Both the position numbers and the translations under genes were made by a program. Below the pieces are notes generated by a model. The model did no database searches. It was not told where the DNA came from and saw only the letters and a list, made by a program, of their open reading frames with translations. This document shows, one piece after another, positions 37,714 to 46,686 of a stretch of 64,000 bases of DNA (position 1 is the first letter of the stretch; each line of letters begins with the position of its first letter). Source of the stretch: Streptomyces sp. NBC_00510 (GTDB taxonomy: Bacteria; Actinomycetota; Actinomycetes; Streptomycetales; Streptomycetaceae); the NCBI GenBank assembly GCA_036013505.1, contig CP107851.1, positions 3,286,001 to 3,350,000 of the forward strand. The letters run 5' to 3'.

Positions 37714-37740
37714 CGTCCCACCCTCACTTGCGCATCCGTT

Positions 37741-37765
37741 GTGACGGGTCACACTAACCCGTCAC
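37741..37765. promoter_or_regulatory. 9-bp perfect inverted repeat between azlD and the pucR-type gene
   Basis: GTGACGGGT and ACCCGTCAC are separated by 7 bp. The repeat overlaps the azlD stop codon and lies 28 bp upstream of the PucR-type start. It could be an autoregulatory operator or a terminator hairpin ending the araC-azlC-azlD transcript; there is no T-tract in the minus-strand direction. Confidence 0.5.
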
Positions 37766-38070
37766 CCGGTGACGGCCCGCAGCGCTCCGGTCACCACCAC
37801 CGCGACGGCGACGACCACCAGGAAGGGGGCGCGCAGCAGGAGGGCGACGCCGGCCGCCGCCAGACCCGCGGCGCGCGCGTCGAGCACCAGGCCGCGCCCG
37901 TCCCCGAAGGTCTGCAGTGCGGTGAGGGCCGCCAGCAGGGCGATGGGCAGCAGCGCGGCCAGCCGCCGCACGACGGGGCGTTCCAGGAAGCCCGCGGGAA
38001 CGGACAGGCCCAGCAGTTTCACGGCGTAGCAGCCGAAGGCGGTGACGCCCACGGCGATCCACGTGCTCAA
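37762..38070 (-). CDS. azlD: Branched-chain amino acid exporter small subunit AzlD
   Basis: 102-residue membrane protein with four hydrophobic segments (IAVGVTAFGCYAVKLLGLSV, LAALLPIALLAALTALQTF, AAGVALLLRAPFLVVVAVAVVV), the size and layout of AzlD. The likely start is a TTG that overlaps the azlC stop (TTGA), giving the expected N-terminus (M)STWIAVG. A longer frame upstream reads through azlC and is not real. It works with AzlC to export branched-chain amino acids or analogues. Confidence 0.8.
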   Translation of the reverse strand: MSTWIAVGVTAFGCYAVKLLGLSVPAGFLERPVVRRLAALLPIALLAALTALQTFGDGRGLVLDARAAGLAAAGVALLLRAPFLVVVAVAVVVTGALRAVTG

Positions 38071-38795
38071 CGGTCGGCCTCCTTGCGGCGGGTCACGGCC
38101 AGGACGAGCGGTGCGGCCAGCGCCGCGACCAGGACGGGCACCCCCGCGGGGAGCAGCGGCAGGCACACCAGGGCGAGCGGTACGGCGACCGCCGCCGTGG
38201 CCCGCTCGCGGCGGCCCCGCAGCATCGGTGCGAGCAGCGCGAGGAAGACCGCCGGACCGGCCGCGTCCAGGCCCCAGTCGGCCGGGTCGCCGAGCGCGGC
38301 GGCGCCGAACGCGCCCAGGAACGTGGTCAGGTTCCACAGCGTGTAGAGGGTGGCGCCGGTGACCGTGAAACCCAGCCGGGCGCTCGCCCGGTCGGGCTGC
38401 GCCAGGGCGACGGCGGACGTCTCGTCGATCACCCACTGCGCCGCGAAGGGGCGCACCGCGCGCGGGACGCGCAGCAGTTCGGACAGCCGCAGCCCGTAGA
38501 AGGCGTTGCGGACCCCGAGGAAGAACGCCCCGGCGGCGGCCGCCAGGGGACTGCCGCCCGCGCCCAGGGCGCCGACGAGCGCGAACTGCGAGGCGCCGGT
38601 GAACACCAGCAGGCTGAGCGCGCAGGTCTGCAGCAGGCTCAGCCCGGCCCCGGCCGAGGTCACTCCGAAGGCGAAGCCGGACAGACCGACGGCGACGCCC
38701 ACTCCCAGGGCGTCACGGACCACCGCGGAACGCGGCTTGACGGACGGCGGGGGGTGCTGCCGGTCCCGGCCGGCTTCCAAGGGTGCTGCGGTCAC
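38067..38795 (-). CDS. azlC: Branched-chain amino acid exporter large subunit AzlC
   Basis: 242-residue membrane protein of the AzlC/YgaZ family. After a soluble 25-residue N-terminus come helices including GVAVGLSGFAFGVTSAGAGLS and CALSLLVFTGASQFALVGALG, with the family stretch FFLGVRNAFYGLRLSELL. It starts with GTG 10 bp after the AraC-type regulator gene and overlaps azlD by translational coupling. The three genes form an operon under likely control of the first. Confidence 0.87.
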   Translation of the reverse strand: MTAAPLEAGRDRQHPPPSVKPRSAVVRDALGVGVAVGLSGFAFGVTSAGAGLSLLQTCALSLLVFTGASQFALVGALGAGGSPLAAAAGAFFLGVRNAFYGLRLSELLRVPRAVRPFAAQWVIDETSAVALAQPDRASARLGFTVTGATLYTLWNLTTFLGAFGAAALGDPADWGLDAAGPAVFLALLAPMLRGRRERATAAVAVPLALVCLPLLPAGVPVLVAALAAPLVLAVTRRKEADR

Positions 38796-38805
38796 CTGAC
38801 CGACG

Positions 38806-39654
38806 CTAGGCCGCGCCCTTGGAGCCGTCTTGTACGTTCTTGCGCTCCCGCTGGTACGCGCCCGGCGGGACCCCCACGATCCGCGTGAAGTGGCGGTTCA
38901 GATGGGGCTGGTCGGTGAAGCCCACGGCGACCGCGGCCTCGGCCGGTGCCGTCCCGTCGTCCAGCAGCCGCCGCGCGCGCCGGACCCGGGCGTCGGTGAG
39001 CCAGGCGTGCGGGGGCATGCCGTACAGGTCGCGGAACCCGCGCAGCAGCGCGAAGGGGCTCGTGCCCAGCCCGGACGCGAGCTCCGCCAGCGGCGGCGGG
39101 TCGGTGAGGCGCGCCTCCAGGATCTGCCGGGCCCGCTCGGCGTTGCGGGCGCCCGCGGTGAGAAGGGCGCGCTCGGGCAGCGTGCCCCCGTGGGCGCGCA
39201 GCAGCCGGGCGACGGCGAGCCGCATCATGGTGTCGGCGGCGAGCGCGTTGCCCTGGTCGGCCGCCCGCAGCACCTGGGTGACCAGGTGCACGGCGTACGA
39301 GTCCTCGGCGACGGCGACGGTGAAGCCCGCCGTCCCGCGGATCGCCGTCGTCTCCGCCGCGACGGAGGCCACGACGTCGGCCCCGGGGTACAGCACGCTG
39401 TACGTCCACCCCTCGGGCACGCCCGCGTGCCCGGTGTGCGCGGTGTCGGGGTTGATCAGCGCCACCGCCCCCGGCCCCGCCCGCTCGATGGTGCCGTGGT
39501 GGTGGAAGGCCTCGACTCCCTGGGTGATGCCGGCGATCACGAACGACTCGTGCGTGTGCCGGACGAACGTCTTGCGCACGTACCGCGCCCGCAGGAGATC
39601 GACGTCCGGCAAGCCCGGATGCCTCCAGAACCGCGCCCGCTCGTCCGACCCCAT
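38806..39654 (-). CDS. AraC-family regulator of azlCD
   Basis: 282-residue regulator with an N-terminal AraC-type cupin (TFVRHTHESFVIAGITQGVE, ALINPDTAHTGHAG) and two C-terminal helix-turn-helix motifs (PPLAELASGLGTSPFALLRG, AAVAVGFTDQPHLNRHFTRI followed by VGVPPGAYQRER). It is immediately upstream of azlC on the same strand. AraC regulators of this type often control the adjacent LysE- or AzlC-type exporter, so amino-acid-induced export is likely. It is divergent from lhr across 111 bp. Confidence 0.87.
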   Translation of the reverse strand: MGSDERARFWRHPGLPDVDLLRARYVRKTFVRHTHESFVIAGITQGVEAFHHHGTIERAGPGAVALINPDTAHTGHAGVPEGWTYSVLYPGADVVASVAAETTAIRGTAGFTVAVAEDSYAVHLVTQVLRAADQGNALAADTMMRLAVARLLRAHGGTLPERALLTAGARNAERARQILEARLTDPPPLAELASGLGTSPFALLRGFRDLYGMPPHAWLTDARVRRARRLLDDGTAPAEAAVAVGFTDQPHLNRHFTRIVGVPPGAYQRERKNVQDGSKGAA

Positions 39655-39765
39655 CCCCCCATTCTGCGCCGTGCCCGCCCTCCTCCCGCCCGCCCGGCCC
39701 GGGAAAGGCCGCGTACGCGCACGGAGGGGGGCGGTTTGTCAGTGGGGCGAGGCAGGATGGATGGC

Positions 39766-42700
39766 ATGTCGCGACGGAGCACTGGGGCCACCCCGGAGGA
39801 GCGGGATCCGGCGGGGGCCCTCGACGCGTTCGCCCCCGCCACGCGCGCGTGGTTCACGGGGGCCTTCAGCGCGCCCACCGCCGCGCAGGCGGGGGCCTGG
39901 CGGGCGATCGCCGGCGGGTCCGACGTGCTCGTGGTGGCCCCCACGGGCTCCGGGAAGACGCTGGCGGCGTTCCTGGCCGCCCTGGACCGGCTGGCGTCGA
40001 CGCCGCCGCCGGCCGAGGCCAAGCGCCGCTGCCGTGTGCTGTACGTGTCGCCCCTGAAGGCGCTCGCCGTCGACGTGGAGCGCAACCTGCGCAGTCCGCT
40101 GACCGGCCTGCGGCACGAGTCCGTGCGGCTGAGGCTGCCGGAGCCTGAGGTGCGGGTGGGCATCCGCTCGGGCGACACCCCGGCCGCCGAGCGGCGCGCG
40201 CTCGCCACCCGGCCGCCGGACATCCTGATCACGACCCCCGAGTCGCTGTTCCTGATGCTGACCTCCTCGACCCGGGAGTCGCTGCGCGGCGTCGAGACGG
40301 TGATCCTCGACGAGGTGCACGCCGTCGCCGGGACGAAGCGCGGCGCGCACCTGGCGCTGTCGCTGGAGCGGCTGGACGAGCTGCTGGAGCGTCCCGCGCG
40401 GCGTATCGGCCTGTCGGCGACGGTCCGCCCGGTGGACGAGGTGGCGCGCTTCCTGTCGCCGCAGCGCAAGGTGACGGTCGTCCAGCCCCCGTCGCAGAAG
40501 GAGTTCGACCTGTCGGTGGTCGTCCCGGTCGAGGACCTGGGCGAGCTCGGCGGCTCCCCCGCCACCGACGGCGACGACCCGCGGCCCTCGATCTGGCCGC
40601 ACGTCGAGGAGCGCATCGCCGACCTGGTGCAGGACCACCGCTCCACGATCGTCTTCGCCAACTCGCGCCGCCTGGCCGAGCGGCTGTGCAACCGGCTCAA
40701 CGAGATCGCGTACGAACGGGCCATGGGCGAGCCGCTACCCGAGGGCGCGCCCCCCGCGGAGATCATGGCGCAGTCCGGCGCGGCGCGCGGGGCGCCGCCG
40801 CTGCTGGCCAGGGCGCACCACGGCTCGGTCTCCAAGGAGCAGCGCGCCTTGGTGGAGGAGGACCTCAAGGCCGGACGGCTGCCGGCCGTCGTCGCCACGT
40901 CCAGCCTGGAGCTGGGCATCGACATGGGCGCGGTGGACCTGGTCGTCCAGGTGGAGTCGCCGCCCTCGGTGGCGTCCGGGCTGCAGCGCGTGGGCCGGGC
41001 AGGGCACCAGGTGGGGGCGGTCTCGACCGGGGTGGTCTTCCCCAAGTACCGCGGCGATCTCGTGCAGTCGGCGGTCGTCACCGAGCGGATGCGGGAGGGC
41101 GCGATCGAGGCGTTGCGCATCCCGGCCAACCCGCTGGACGTCCTGGCGCAGCAACTGGTCGCGATGACGGCGCTGGACACATGGGACGTCGACGAACTGC
41201 TGGCGGTGGTGCGCCGGGCCGCGCCCTTCGCCGCGCTGCCGCACTCGGCGTTCACCGCGGTGCTGGACATGCTGGCCGGGCGCTATCCGTCGGACGCCTT
41301 CGCGGAGCTGCGGCCGCGCGTGGTGTGGGACCGGGTGGCGAACACGGTGGCGGCCCGGCCCGGCGCGCAGCGCCTGGCGGTGACCTCGGGCGGCACGATC
41401 CCCGACCGCGGGCTGTTCGGGGTGTTCCTGGCCGGCGCCGACCCGAAGAAGGGCGGCGGCCGGGTCGGCGAGCTGGACGAGGAGATGGTCTACGAGTCCC
41501 GGGTGGGAGACGTCTTCACCCTGGGCACGACCTCCTGGCGGATCGAGGACATCACCCGCGACCGGGTACTGGTCTCCCCCGCCCCGGGCGTGCCCGGGCG
41601 GCTGCCGTTCTGGAAGGGCGACCAGCTCGGCCGTCCGCTCGAGCTGGGCCGCGCCCTCGGCGCGTTCCTGCGCGAGGTCGCCGCCCTGGCCCCGGGCAAG
41701 GGCCGGGCCCGGCTGGCCGCGGCGGGGCTGGACCCGTGGGCGGTCGACAATGTGCTGGCCTACCTGGAGGAGCAGCGCAAGGCCTGCGGCCATGTGCCCG
41801 ACGACCGCACCATCGTGGTGGAGCGCTTCCGGGACGAGCTGGGCGACTGGCGGGTGGTCGTCCACTCCCCCTTCGGCGCCCAGGTCCACGCCCCCTGGGC
41901 GCTCGCACTGGGTGCCCGGCTCGGTGAGCGGTACGGCTTCGACGCGCAGGTGATGCACGCCGACGACGGCATCGTGCTGCGTCTGCCGGACGCGGATCTG
42001 ATGGGCCTGGACCTGCTGGACGTGGATCCGGCGCGGCAGGGCACCGAGTACGACGCCGACCAGTCCCCGGTCGGCGCCGCCGACGTCGCCTTCGACAAGG
42101 GCGAGGTCGAGCAGCTCGTCACCGACCAGATCGGCGGTTCCGCGCTGTTCGCGTCCCGGTTCCGGGAGTGCGCGGCCCGTGCGCTGCTGCTGCCCCGCCG
42201 GGACCCTGGCAAGCGCACGCCGCTGTGGCAGCAGCGCCAGCGGGCCGCCCAGCTGCTCCAGGTGGCCTCGGAGTTCGGTTCGTTCCCCATCGTGCTGGAG
42301 GCGGTACGCGAGTGCCTGCAGGACGTCTTCGACGTCCCCGGGCTGGTCGAGCTGATGGGCGACATCGAGTCCCGCAAGGTGCGGCTGGTCGAGGTGACGA
42401 CGCCCGAACCGTCGCCGTTCGCCAAGTCGCTGCTCTTCGGCTACGTGGCGCAGTTCCTCTACGAGGGCGACTCGCCGCTGGCCGAGCGGCGCGCCGCGGC
42501 GCTCTCGCTGGACTCCCGGCTGCTGGCGGAGCTGCTGGGCCAGGCGGAGCTGCGCGAGCTGCTCGACGCCGACGTGATGGTGGAACTGGAGCAGGAGCTG
42601 CAGTGGCTCACCGAGGACCGGCGGATCAAGGGCCCCGAGGGGGTCGCCGACGTGCTGCGGCTGCTGGGCCCGCTGGACGACGCCGAGCTGGCCGCGCGCG

Positions 42701-44475
42701 GAGCGGAGCCGGGCTGGGCGGCCGGGCTGGAGGGCGCGCGCCGGGCGATCCGGGTCCGCGTCGCGGGCGTGGACCACTGGGCCGCCGTGGAGGACGCCGG
42801 GCGGCTGCGGGACGCGCTGGGCACCGCCCTGCCGGTCGGTGTGCCCGAGGCGTTCACCGAGCCCGTCAAGGACCCGCTGGCGGATCTGCTGGCCCGCTAC
42901 GCCCGTACGCACGGGCCGTTCACCTCGGCCGAGGCCGCACAGCGCTTCGGCCTGGGCACCGCCGTCGCCGACGGCACCCTGCACCGGCTCGCCGCGTCCG
43001 GCCGGGTCGTGCAGGGCGAGTTCAGGCCGGGAGGCGCGGGCCACGAGTGGTGCGACGCCGGTGTGCTGCGGCGGCTGCGGCGGCGCTCGCTGGCGGCGCT
43101 GCGGCACGAACTGGAACCCGTGCCGCCGGCCACGCTGGCCACCTTCCTGCCGCAGTGGCAGCACGTGGGCACGCACGGCCTGCGCGGCCTCGACGGCCTG
43201 GTGCGGGCCGTCGAGCAGTTGCAGGGCGCCGCCGTCCCCGCCTCGGCCCTGGAGAAGCTGGTCCTGCCCGCCCGTGTGGCGGACTACACCCCGGCGATGC
43301 TGGACGAGCTGACGTCGGCGGGCGAGATCGTGTGGGCGGGGGCCGGCGCCCTGCAGGGCAAGGACGGCTGGCTGTCGCTGTATCTCGCCGACACCGCGCC
43401 CCTGTTGCTGCCGCAGCCCCAGCCGCTGGAACTCTCCCCGGTGCACCACGCGGTCCTGGACGGGCTCTCGGGCGGCTACGGGCTGTTCTTCCGGCAGATC
43501 TCCGAACAGGTCCGCGCCGCCGGGCACGAGCTGTCCGATCCGGAACTGGCCGAGGTGGTCTGGGAGCTGGCCTGGTCGGGCCGGCTGACCAACGACACGC
43601 TCGCGCCGCTGCGCGCCCTGCTCGGCTCCGGCCGTACGGCGGGCTCCACCGCGCACCGGGCGCCGCGCGCGGTGCCCCGCGGCCGCTACGGCGCCTTCAC
43701 GGCCCGTACCGGCCGGCCCGCGCCCCGGGTGACGGCGTCACGGGGCGGGCCGCCGACGACCGCGGGCCGCTGGTCCCTGGTGCCGGAGGTGGAGCCCGAC
43801 GCGACGCACCGGGCACACGCCCTCACCCACGCGCTGCTGGACCGGCACGGCGTGGTCACCCGGGGGGCGGTGGCCGCCGAGGGTGTGGAGGGCGGCTTCT
43901 CCGCCGCGTACCGCGTCCTGTCGGCCTTCGAGGAGACCGGCCAGGCGCGCCGTGGCTACGTCGTGGAGGGGCTGGGCGCGGCCCAGTTCGCCATGGACGG
44001 CGCGGTGGACCGCCTGCGGGCCATCAGCAACGCCCGGGACCGCGAGGACGTCCGGCACGACAAGGCCCGCACCGTGGTGCTGGCCGCGGCCGACCCGGCC
44101 AACGCCTACGGCGCCGCCCTGCCCTGGCCCGAGCAGCCCGCCGGGGTGACCCACCGGCCGGGACGCAAGGCGGGGGCCCTGGTCGTCCTGGTCGACGGCG
44201 AGCTCACGCTGTACGTGGAGCGCGGCGGCAAGACCCTGCTGGCCTGGCCCGGCCCCTCCGCGGCGGAGGGCGACGGCCGGGGAGGCGGCGGCGCGGACGA
44301 GGAGCGGTTGCAGGCGGCCGCCGACGCGCTCGCCCTGGCCGTGCGCGACGGAGCGCTCGGCCGGCTCACGGTGGAACGCACGAACGGCGAGTCCGCCCTC
44401 ACCTCGGTGCTCGGCCGGGCCCTGGAGGCGGCCGGCTTCCATGCGACACCCCGCGGCCTGCGGCTGCGGGCCTGA
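39766..44475 (+). CDS. lhr: Lhr-type ATP-dependent helicase
   Basis: Very large superfamily 2 helicase (1569 residues), translocating 3' to 5' on DNA in repair. Motif I is APTGSGKTLAAFLAAL, motif II is ILDEVHAVAGTKRGAHLALS, motif III is GLSATVRP and motif VI is GLQRVGRAGHQVG. The Lhr-specific winged-helix and beta-sheet modules follow, and the C-terminal half of about 700 residues is the Lhr extension typical of long actinobacterial members. ATG codons at 39757 and 39766 are both possible; the second is better spaced from AGG. An Fpg/Nei glycosylase gene follows after 18 bp, so the two probably act together in base-lesion repair. Confidence 0.93.
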   Translation: MSRRSTGATPEERDPAGALDAFAPATRAWFTGAFSAPTAAQAGAWRAIAGGSDVLVVAPTGSGKTLAAFLAALDRLASTPPPAEAKRRCRVLYVSPLKALAVDVERNLRSPLTGLRHESVRLRLPEPEVRVGIRSGDTPAAERRALATRPPDILITTPESLFLMLTSSTRESLRGVETVILDEVHAVAGTKRGAHLALSLERLDELLERPARRIGLSATVRPVDEVARFLSPQRKVTVVQPPSQKEFDLSVVVPVEDLGELGGSPATDGDDPRPSIWPHVEERIADLVQDHRSTIVFANSRRLAERLCNRLNEIAYERAMGEPLPEGAPPAEIMAQSGAARGAPPLLARAHHGSVSKEQRALVEEDLKAGRLPAVVATSSLELGIDMGAVDLVVQVESPPSVASGLQRVGRAGHQVGAVSTGVVFPKYRGDLVQSAVVTERMREGAIEALRIPANPLDVLAQQLVAMTALDTWDVDELLAVVRRAAPFAALPHSAFTAVLDMLAGRYPSDAFAELRPRVVWDRVANTVAARPGAQRLAVTSGGTIPDRGLFGVFLAGADPKKGGGRVGELDEEMVYESRVGDVFTLGTTSWRIEDITRDRVLVSPAPGVPGRLPFWKGDQLGRPLELGRALGAFLREVAALAPGKGRARLAAAGLDPWAVDNVLAYLEEQRKACGHVPDDRTIVVERFRDELGDWRVVVHSPFGAQVHAPWALALGARLGERYGFDAQVMHADDGIVLRLPDADLMGLDLLDVDPARQGTEYDADQSPVGAADVAFDKGEVEQLVTDQIGGSALFASRFRECAARALLLPRRDPGKRTPLWQQRQRAAQLLQVASEFGSFPIVLEAVRECLQDVFDVPGLVELMGDIESRKVRLVEVTTPEPSPFAKSLLFGYVAQFLYEGDSPLAERRAAALSLDSRLLAELLGQAELRELLDADVMVELEQELQWLTEDRRIKGPEGVADVLRLLGPLDDAELAARGAEPGWAAGLEGARRAIRVRVAGVDHWAAVEDAGRLRDALGTALPVGVPEAFTEPVKDPLADLLARYARTHGPFTSAEAAQRFGLGTAVADGTLHRLAASGRVVQGEFRPGGAGHEWCDAGVLRRLRRRSLAALRHELEPVPPATLATFLPQWQHVGTHGLRGLDGLVRAVEQLQGAAVPASALEKLVLPARVADYTPAMLDELTSAGEIVWAGAGALQGKDGWLSLYLADTAPLLLPQPQPLELSPVHHAVLDGLSGGYGLFFRQISEQVRAAGHELSDPELAEVVWELAWSGRLTNDTLAPLRALLGSGRTAGSTAHRAPRAVPRGRYGAFTARTGRPAPRVTASRGGPPTTAGRWSLVPEVEPDATHRAHALTHALLDRHGVVTRGAVAAEGVEGGFSAAYRVLSAFEETGQARRGYVVEGLGAAQFAMDGAVDRLRAISNARDREDVRHDKARTVVLAAADPANAYGAALPWPEQPAGVTHRPGRKAGALVVLVDGELTLYVERGGKTLLAWPGPSAAEGDGRGGGGADEERLQAAADALALAVRDGALGRLTVERTNGESALTSVLGRALEAAGFHATPRGLRLRA

Positions 44476-44493
44476 ACGGGAACAGGGGGATCC

Positions 44494-45318
44494 GTGCCCG
44501 AGGGCGACACGATCTGGCTGGCCGCGCACCGGCTGCACTGGGCGCTGGCGGGGCATGTCCTGCTCCGTGCGGACCTGCGTGTGCCGCGGCTGGCGACGAC
44601 CGATCTGTCGGGACGCCGCGTGGAGGAGGTCGTGGCCCGCGGCAAGCACCTGCTGATCCGGGTCGAGGGCGGGCTGACCCTCCACTCGCATCTGCGCATG
44701 GACGGTTCCTGGCAGTTGTACGCACCCGGCGAGCGCTGGCGGGGCGGTCCCGACCACCAGGTCCGGGCGGTCCTGGCCAACGCCGAGCGGGTCGCGGTCG
44801 GCTACCGGCTGCCCGTGCTGGAGCTGCTGCGCACCGCCGAGGAGGACCGGGCCGTCGGCCACCTCGGTCCCGATCTGCTGGGCCCGGACTGGGATCCGGC
44901 CGAGGCGCTGCGCCGGCTGACCGCCGACCCGGCCCGGCCGGTCGGGGAAGCATTGCTGGACCAGCGCAATCTGGCGGGCATCGGCAACGTCTACAAGTGC
45001 GAGGTGTGCTTCCTGCGCGGCGTCACGCCCTGGATGCCGGTCGGCGAGGTCCCCGAGCCCGAACGGGTCGTCGAGCTCGCCAGGAAGCTGCTGCAGGCCA
45101 ACAAGACCCGGCACGGCCACATCACCACCGGCGACACCCGGCGCGGCCGGACGCACTGGGTGTACCGCCGGGACCGGCACGGCTGCCTGCGCTGCGGGAC
45201 GGCGATCCGCGTCGCCGAGCTGGGCCCGCCCGGCCAGACCCGTGCGACGTACTGGTGCCCGCAGTGCCAGCGCGGCCCCGCGCCGGCGCCCGCGTCGGCG
45301 CCGCGACACACCGATTGA
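44494..45318 (+). CDS. nei: Fpg/Nei-family DNA glycosylase (endonuclease VIII-like)
   Basis: 274-residue bifunctional glycosylase/AP lyase for oxidised bases. The N-terminus after removal of Met reads PEGDTIW, giving the catalytic Pro-Glu pair. The domain has helix-two-turn-helix residues in LLDQRNLAGIGNVYKCEVCF, and the C-terminal zinc finger is CLRCGTAIRV...YWCPQCQ with four Cys. The GTG start is supported by an AGGGGGA element 5 bp upstream. It is co-directional with lhr. Confidence 0.92.
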   Translation: MPEGDTIWLAAHRLHWALAGHVLLRADLRVPRLATTDLSGRRVEEVVARGKHLLIRVEGGLTLHSHLRMDGSWQLYAPGERWRGGPDHQVRAVLANAERVAVGYRLPVLELLRTAEEDRAVGHLGPDLLGPDWDPAEALRRLTADPARPVGEALLDQRNLAGIGNVYKCEVCFLRGVTPWMPVGEVPEPERVVELARKLLQANKTRHGHITTGDTRRGRTHWVYRRDRHGCLRCGTAIRVAELGPPGQTRATYWCPQCQRGPAPAPASAPRHTD

Positions 45319-45328
45319 CGGACCGTCA
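45316..45328. promoter_or_regulatory. 13-bp palindrome before the SDR gene, candidate TetR-type operator
   Basis: TGACGG-A-CCGTCA is a perfect 6-bp inverted repeat with a 1-bp centre. It includes the nei stop codon and lies 23 bp before the SDR start. TetR-family repressors commonly bind such sites; no regulator gene is nearby. Confidence 0.5.
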
Positions 45329-45350
45329 GATCTGGTCGTACCGTCGCCGC

Positions 45351-46148
45351 ATGACCGTACCGGCGTACGACCTCACCGGGCGCACCGCTCTGGTCACCGG
45401 TGCCGCCAGCGGCATCGGCCGGGCCTCGGCGCTGCTGCTCGCCCAGGCCGGGGCCACCGTGACGTGCGCGGACGTGGACGAGCCGGGGGCCCGGCACACC
45501 GCCGAACTCGCCGTGAAGGCCGGCGGCGCGGCAAAGGCGCGTGCCGTGGACGTCACCGACCGTGCGCAGGTGGCCGAGGCCGTCGCGGCGATCGTGGCCG
45601 CCCACGGACGGCTGGACGTCCTGGCGGCCATCGCGGGCGTCATGCACTCCGGTTCCGTCCTGGACACCGACGAGGCCGACCTGGACCGGGTGCTGTCGGT
45701 GAACTTCAAGGGGGTGCTGCACTGCGCCCGCGAGGCCGCCCGCCCGATGGCGGAGCGCGGTGCCGGCAGCATCGTCACCATGGCCTCCGGAGCCATCGAC
45801 ACCGGCACCCGCGGGCTGCTCTGCTACAGCGTCTCAAAGGCCGCCGTCGTCCAGCTGACCCGGACCCTCGCCACGGAGCTGGGACCCCACGGCGTGCGGG
45901 CCAATGCCGTGGCGCCCGGCTTCGTCCGCACACCGATGACGAGCCACTACGGCACCGGCCCCGACGGCCTCTTCGACGAGCGGGCCCAGGCGCGCGCCGA
46001 GGAGGCGCTGGTGCGCGCCTCGCCCCTGGGCCGTGTGGGCGACCCGCAGGACGTGGCGCACACCGTGCTCTTCCTGGCCTCCGACGCCTCAGCCTTCACG
46101 ACCGGCCAGATCCTGCGCCCCAACGGGGGCGTCGTCATGCCCTGGTAG
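45351..46148 (+). CDS. Short-chain dehydrogenase/reductase
   Basis: 265-residue NAD(P)-dependent oxidoreductase of the classical SDR family. The cofactor motif is TGAASGIG, the Asp in TCADVDEPG favours NAD(H), and the NNAG position reads AAIAG. The catalytic Ser lies in VTMASGAIDTGTRG and the Tyr-x3-Lys in CYSVSKAAVVQ. The C-terminus ends with the common PNGGVVMPW. The ATG at 45351 fits the N-terminal strand; no clear ribosome site is seen. Substrate is unknown. Its last 60 bp overlap the convergent small membrane-protein frame. Confidence 0.9.
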   Translation: MTVPAYDLTGRTALVTGAASGIGRASALLLAQAGATVTCADVDEPGARHTAELAVKAGGAAKARAVDVTDRAQVAEAVAAIVAAHGRLDVLAAIAGVMHSGSVLDTDEADLDRVLSVNFKGVLHCAREAARPMAERGAGSIVTMASGAIDTGTRGLLCYSVSKAAVVQLTRTLATELGPHGVRANAVAPGFVRTPMTSHYGTGPDGLFDERAQARAEEALVRASPLGRVGDPQDVAHTVLFLASDASAFTTGQILRPNGGVVMPW

Positions 46149-46448
46149 TGACTGACTTCGCGGTCCCGGAAGTCTTCCCGACAGCTCTCCCGGCGCCGGG
46201 CCCTCAACCTCACGGACGGCCGCCGGAGCGGCGGATGATGATCCCCGTGACCACCTCGCCGTGTGCAGGGGGACGATGCTGAGCCCCCATCCACCGGCGA
46301 CGACCAGGCCCTCGAAGGAGCCTGCCTGCGCGGGCTGGACGATGAGCCTCAGCAGGGCCCACCACCACACCACTCCCGCGACGAAAGCGATCGCCCAGCG
46401 GACCGGCCGCCGGGCCCACAGCTCGTGAAACAGGCGGAGAACGTGCAT
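46089..46448 (-). CDS. Small membrane protein, uncharacterised
   Basis: 119-residue frame beginning MHVLRLFHELWARRPVRWAI with a strong AAGGAGG site before the ATG at 46448. The first 65 residues hold two hydrophobic segments (AIAFVAGVVWWWALLRLIV and GLVVAGGWGLSIVPLHTARW) and look genuine. The last 50 residues are Ser/Gly/Pro-rich and run antisense into the SDR gene by 60 bp, so the natural protein may be shorter through a frameshift. Function is unknown. Confidence 0.6.
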   Translation of the reverse strand: MHVLRLFHELWARRPVRWAIAFVAGVVWWWALLRLIVQPAQAGSFEGLVVAGGWGLSIVPLHTARWSRGSSSAAPAAVREVEGPAPGELSGRLPGPRSQSLPGHDDAPVGAQDLAGREG

Positions 46449-46686
46449 GGCCGCCTCCTTCGGAGCCCCGAGGTTGCGGCGGGTATCACCAGGGACCCAA
46501 TCCCGGGCTTTCCCCGTACACAGGTGCGATCCCCGTCCGGCAAGATCTCTAGACCTCTGCCGCCCCACCCCGCACAACGTTCACCCGGAAGGAGGACACG
46601 TACGGCTACTACCTGCGACATTCCCCGGCCCGGGCGCAACCCAGGGCGACGGCCCCCGATGCTCCCGCCGACGACGCCCCACCGGC

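Noticed and set aside
38830..39765. N-terminal extension of the Lhr frame by about 310 residues.
   Set aside because: It runs antisense to the AraC-type regulator and has no helicase similarity; starts at 39757/39766 fit the helicase N-terminus.
42168..46148. A long plus-strand frame joining the lhr region to the SDR gene.
   Set aside because: Within lhr and nei it is out of frame with the recognisable domains; only the final part is the real SDR.
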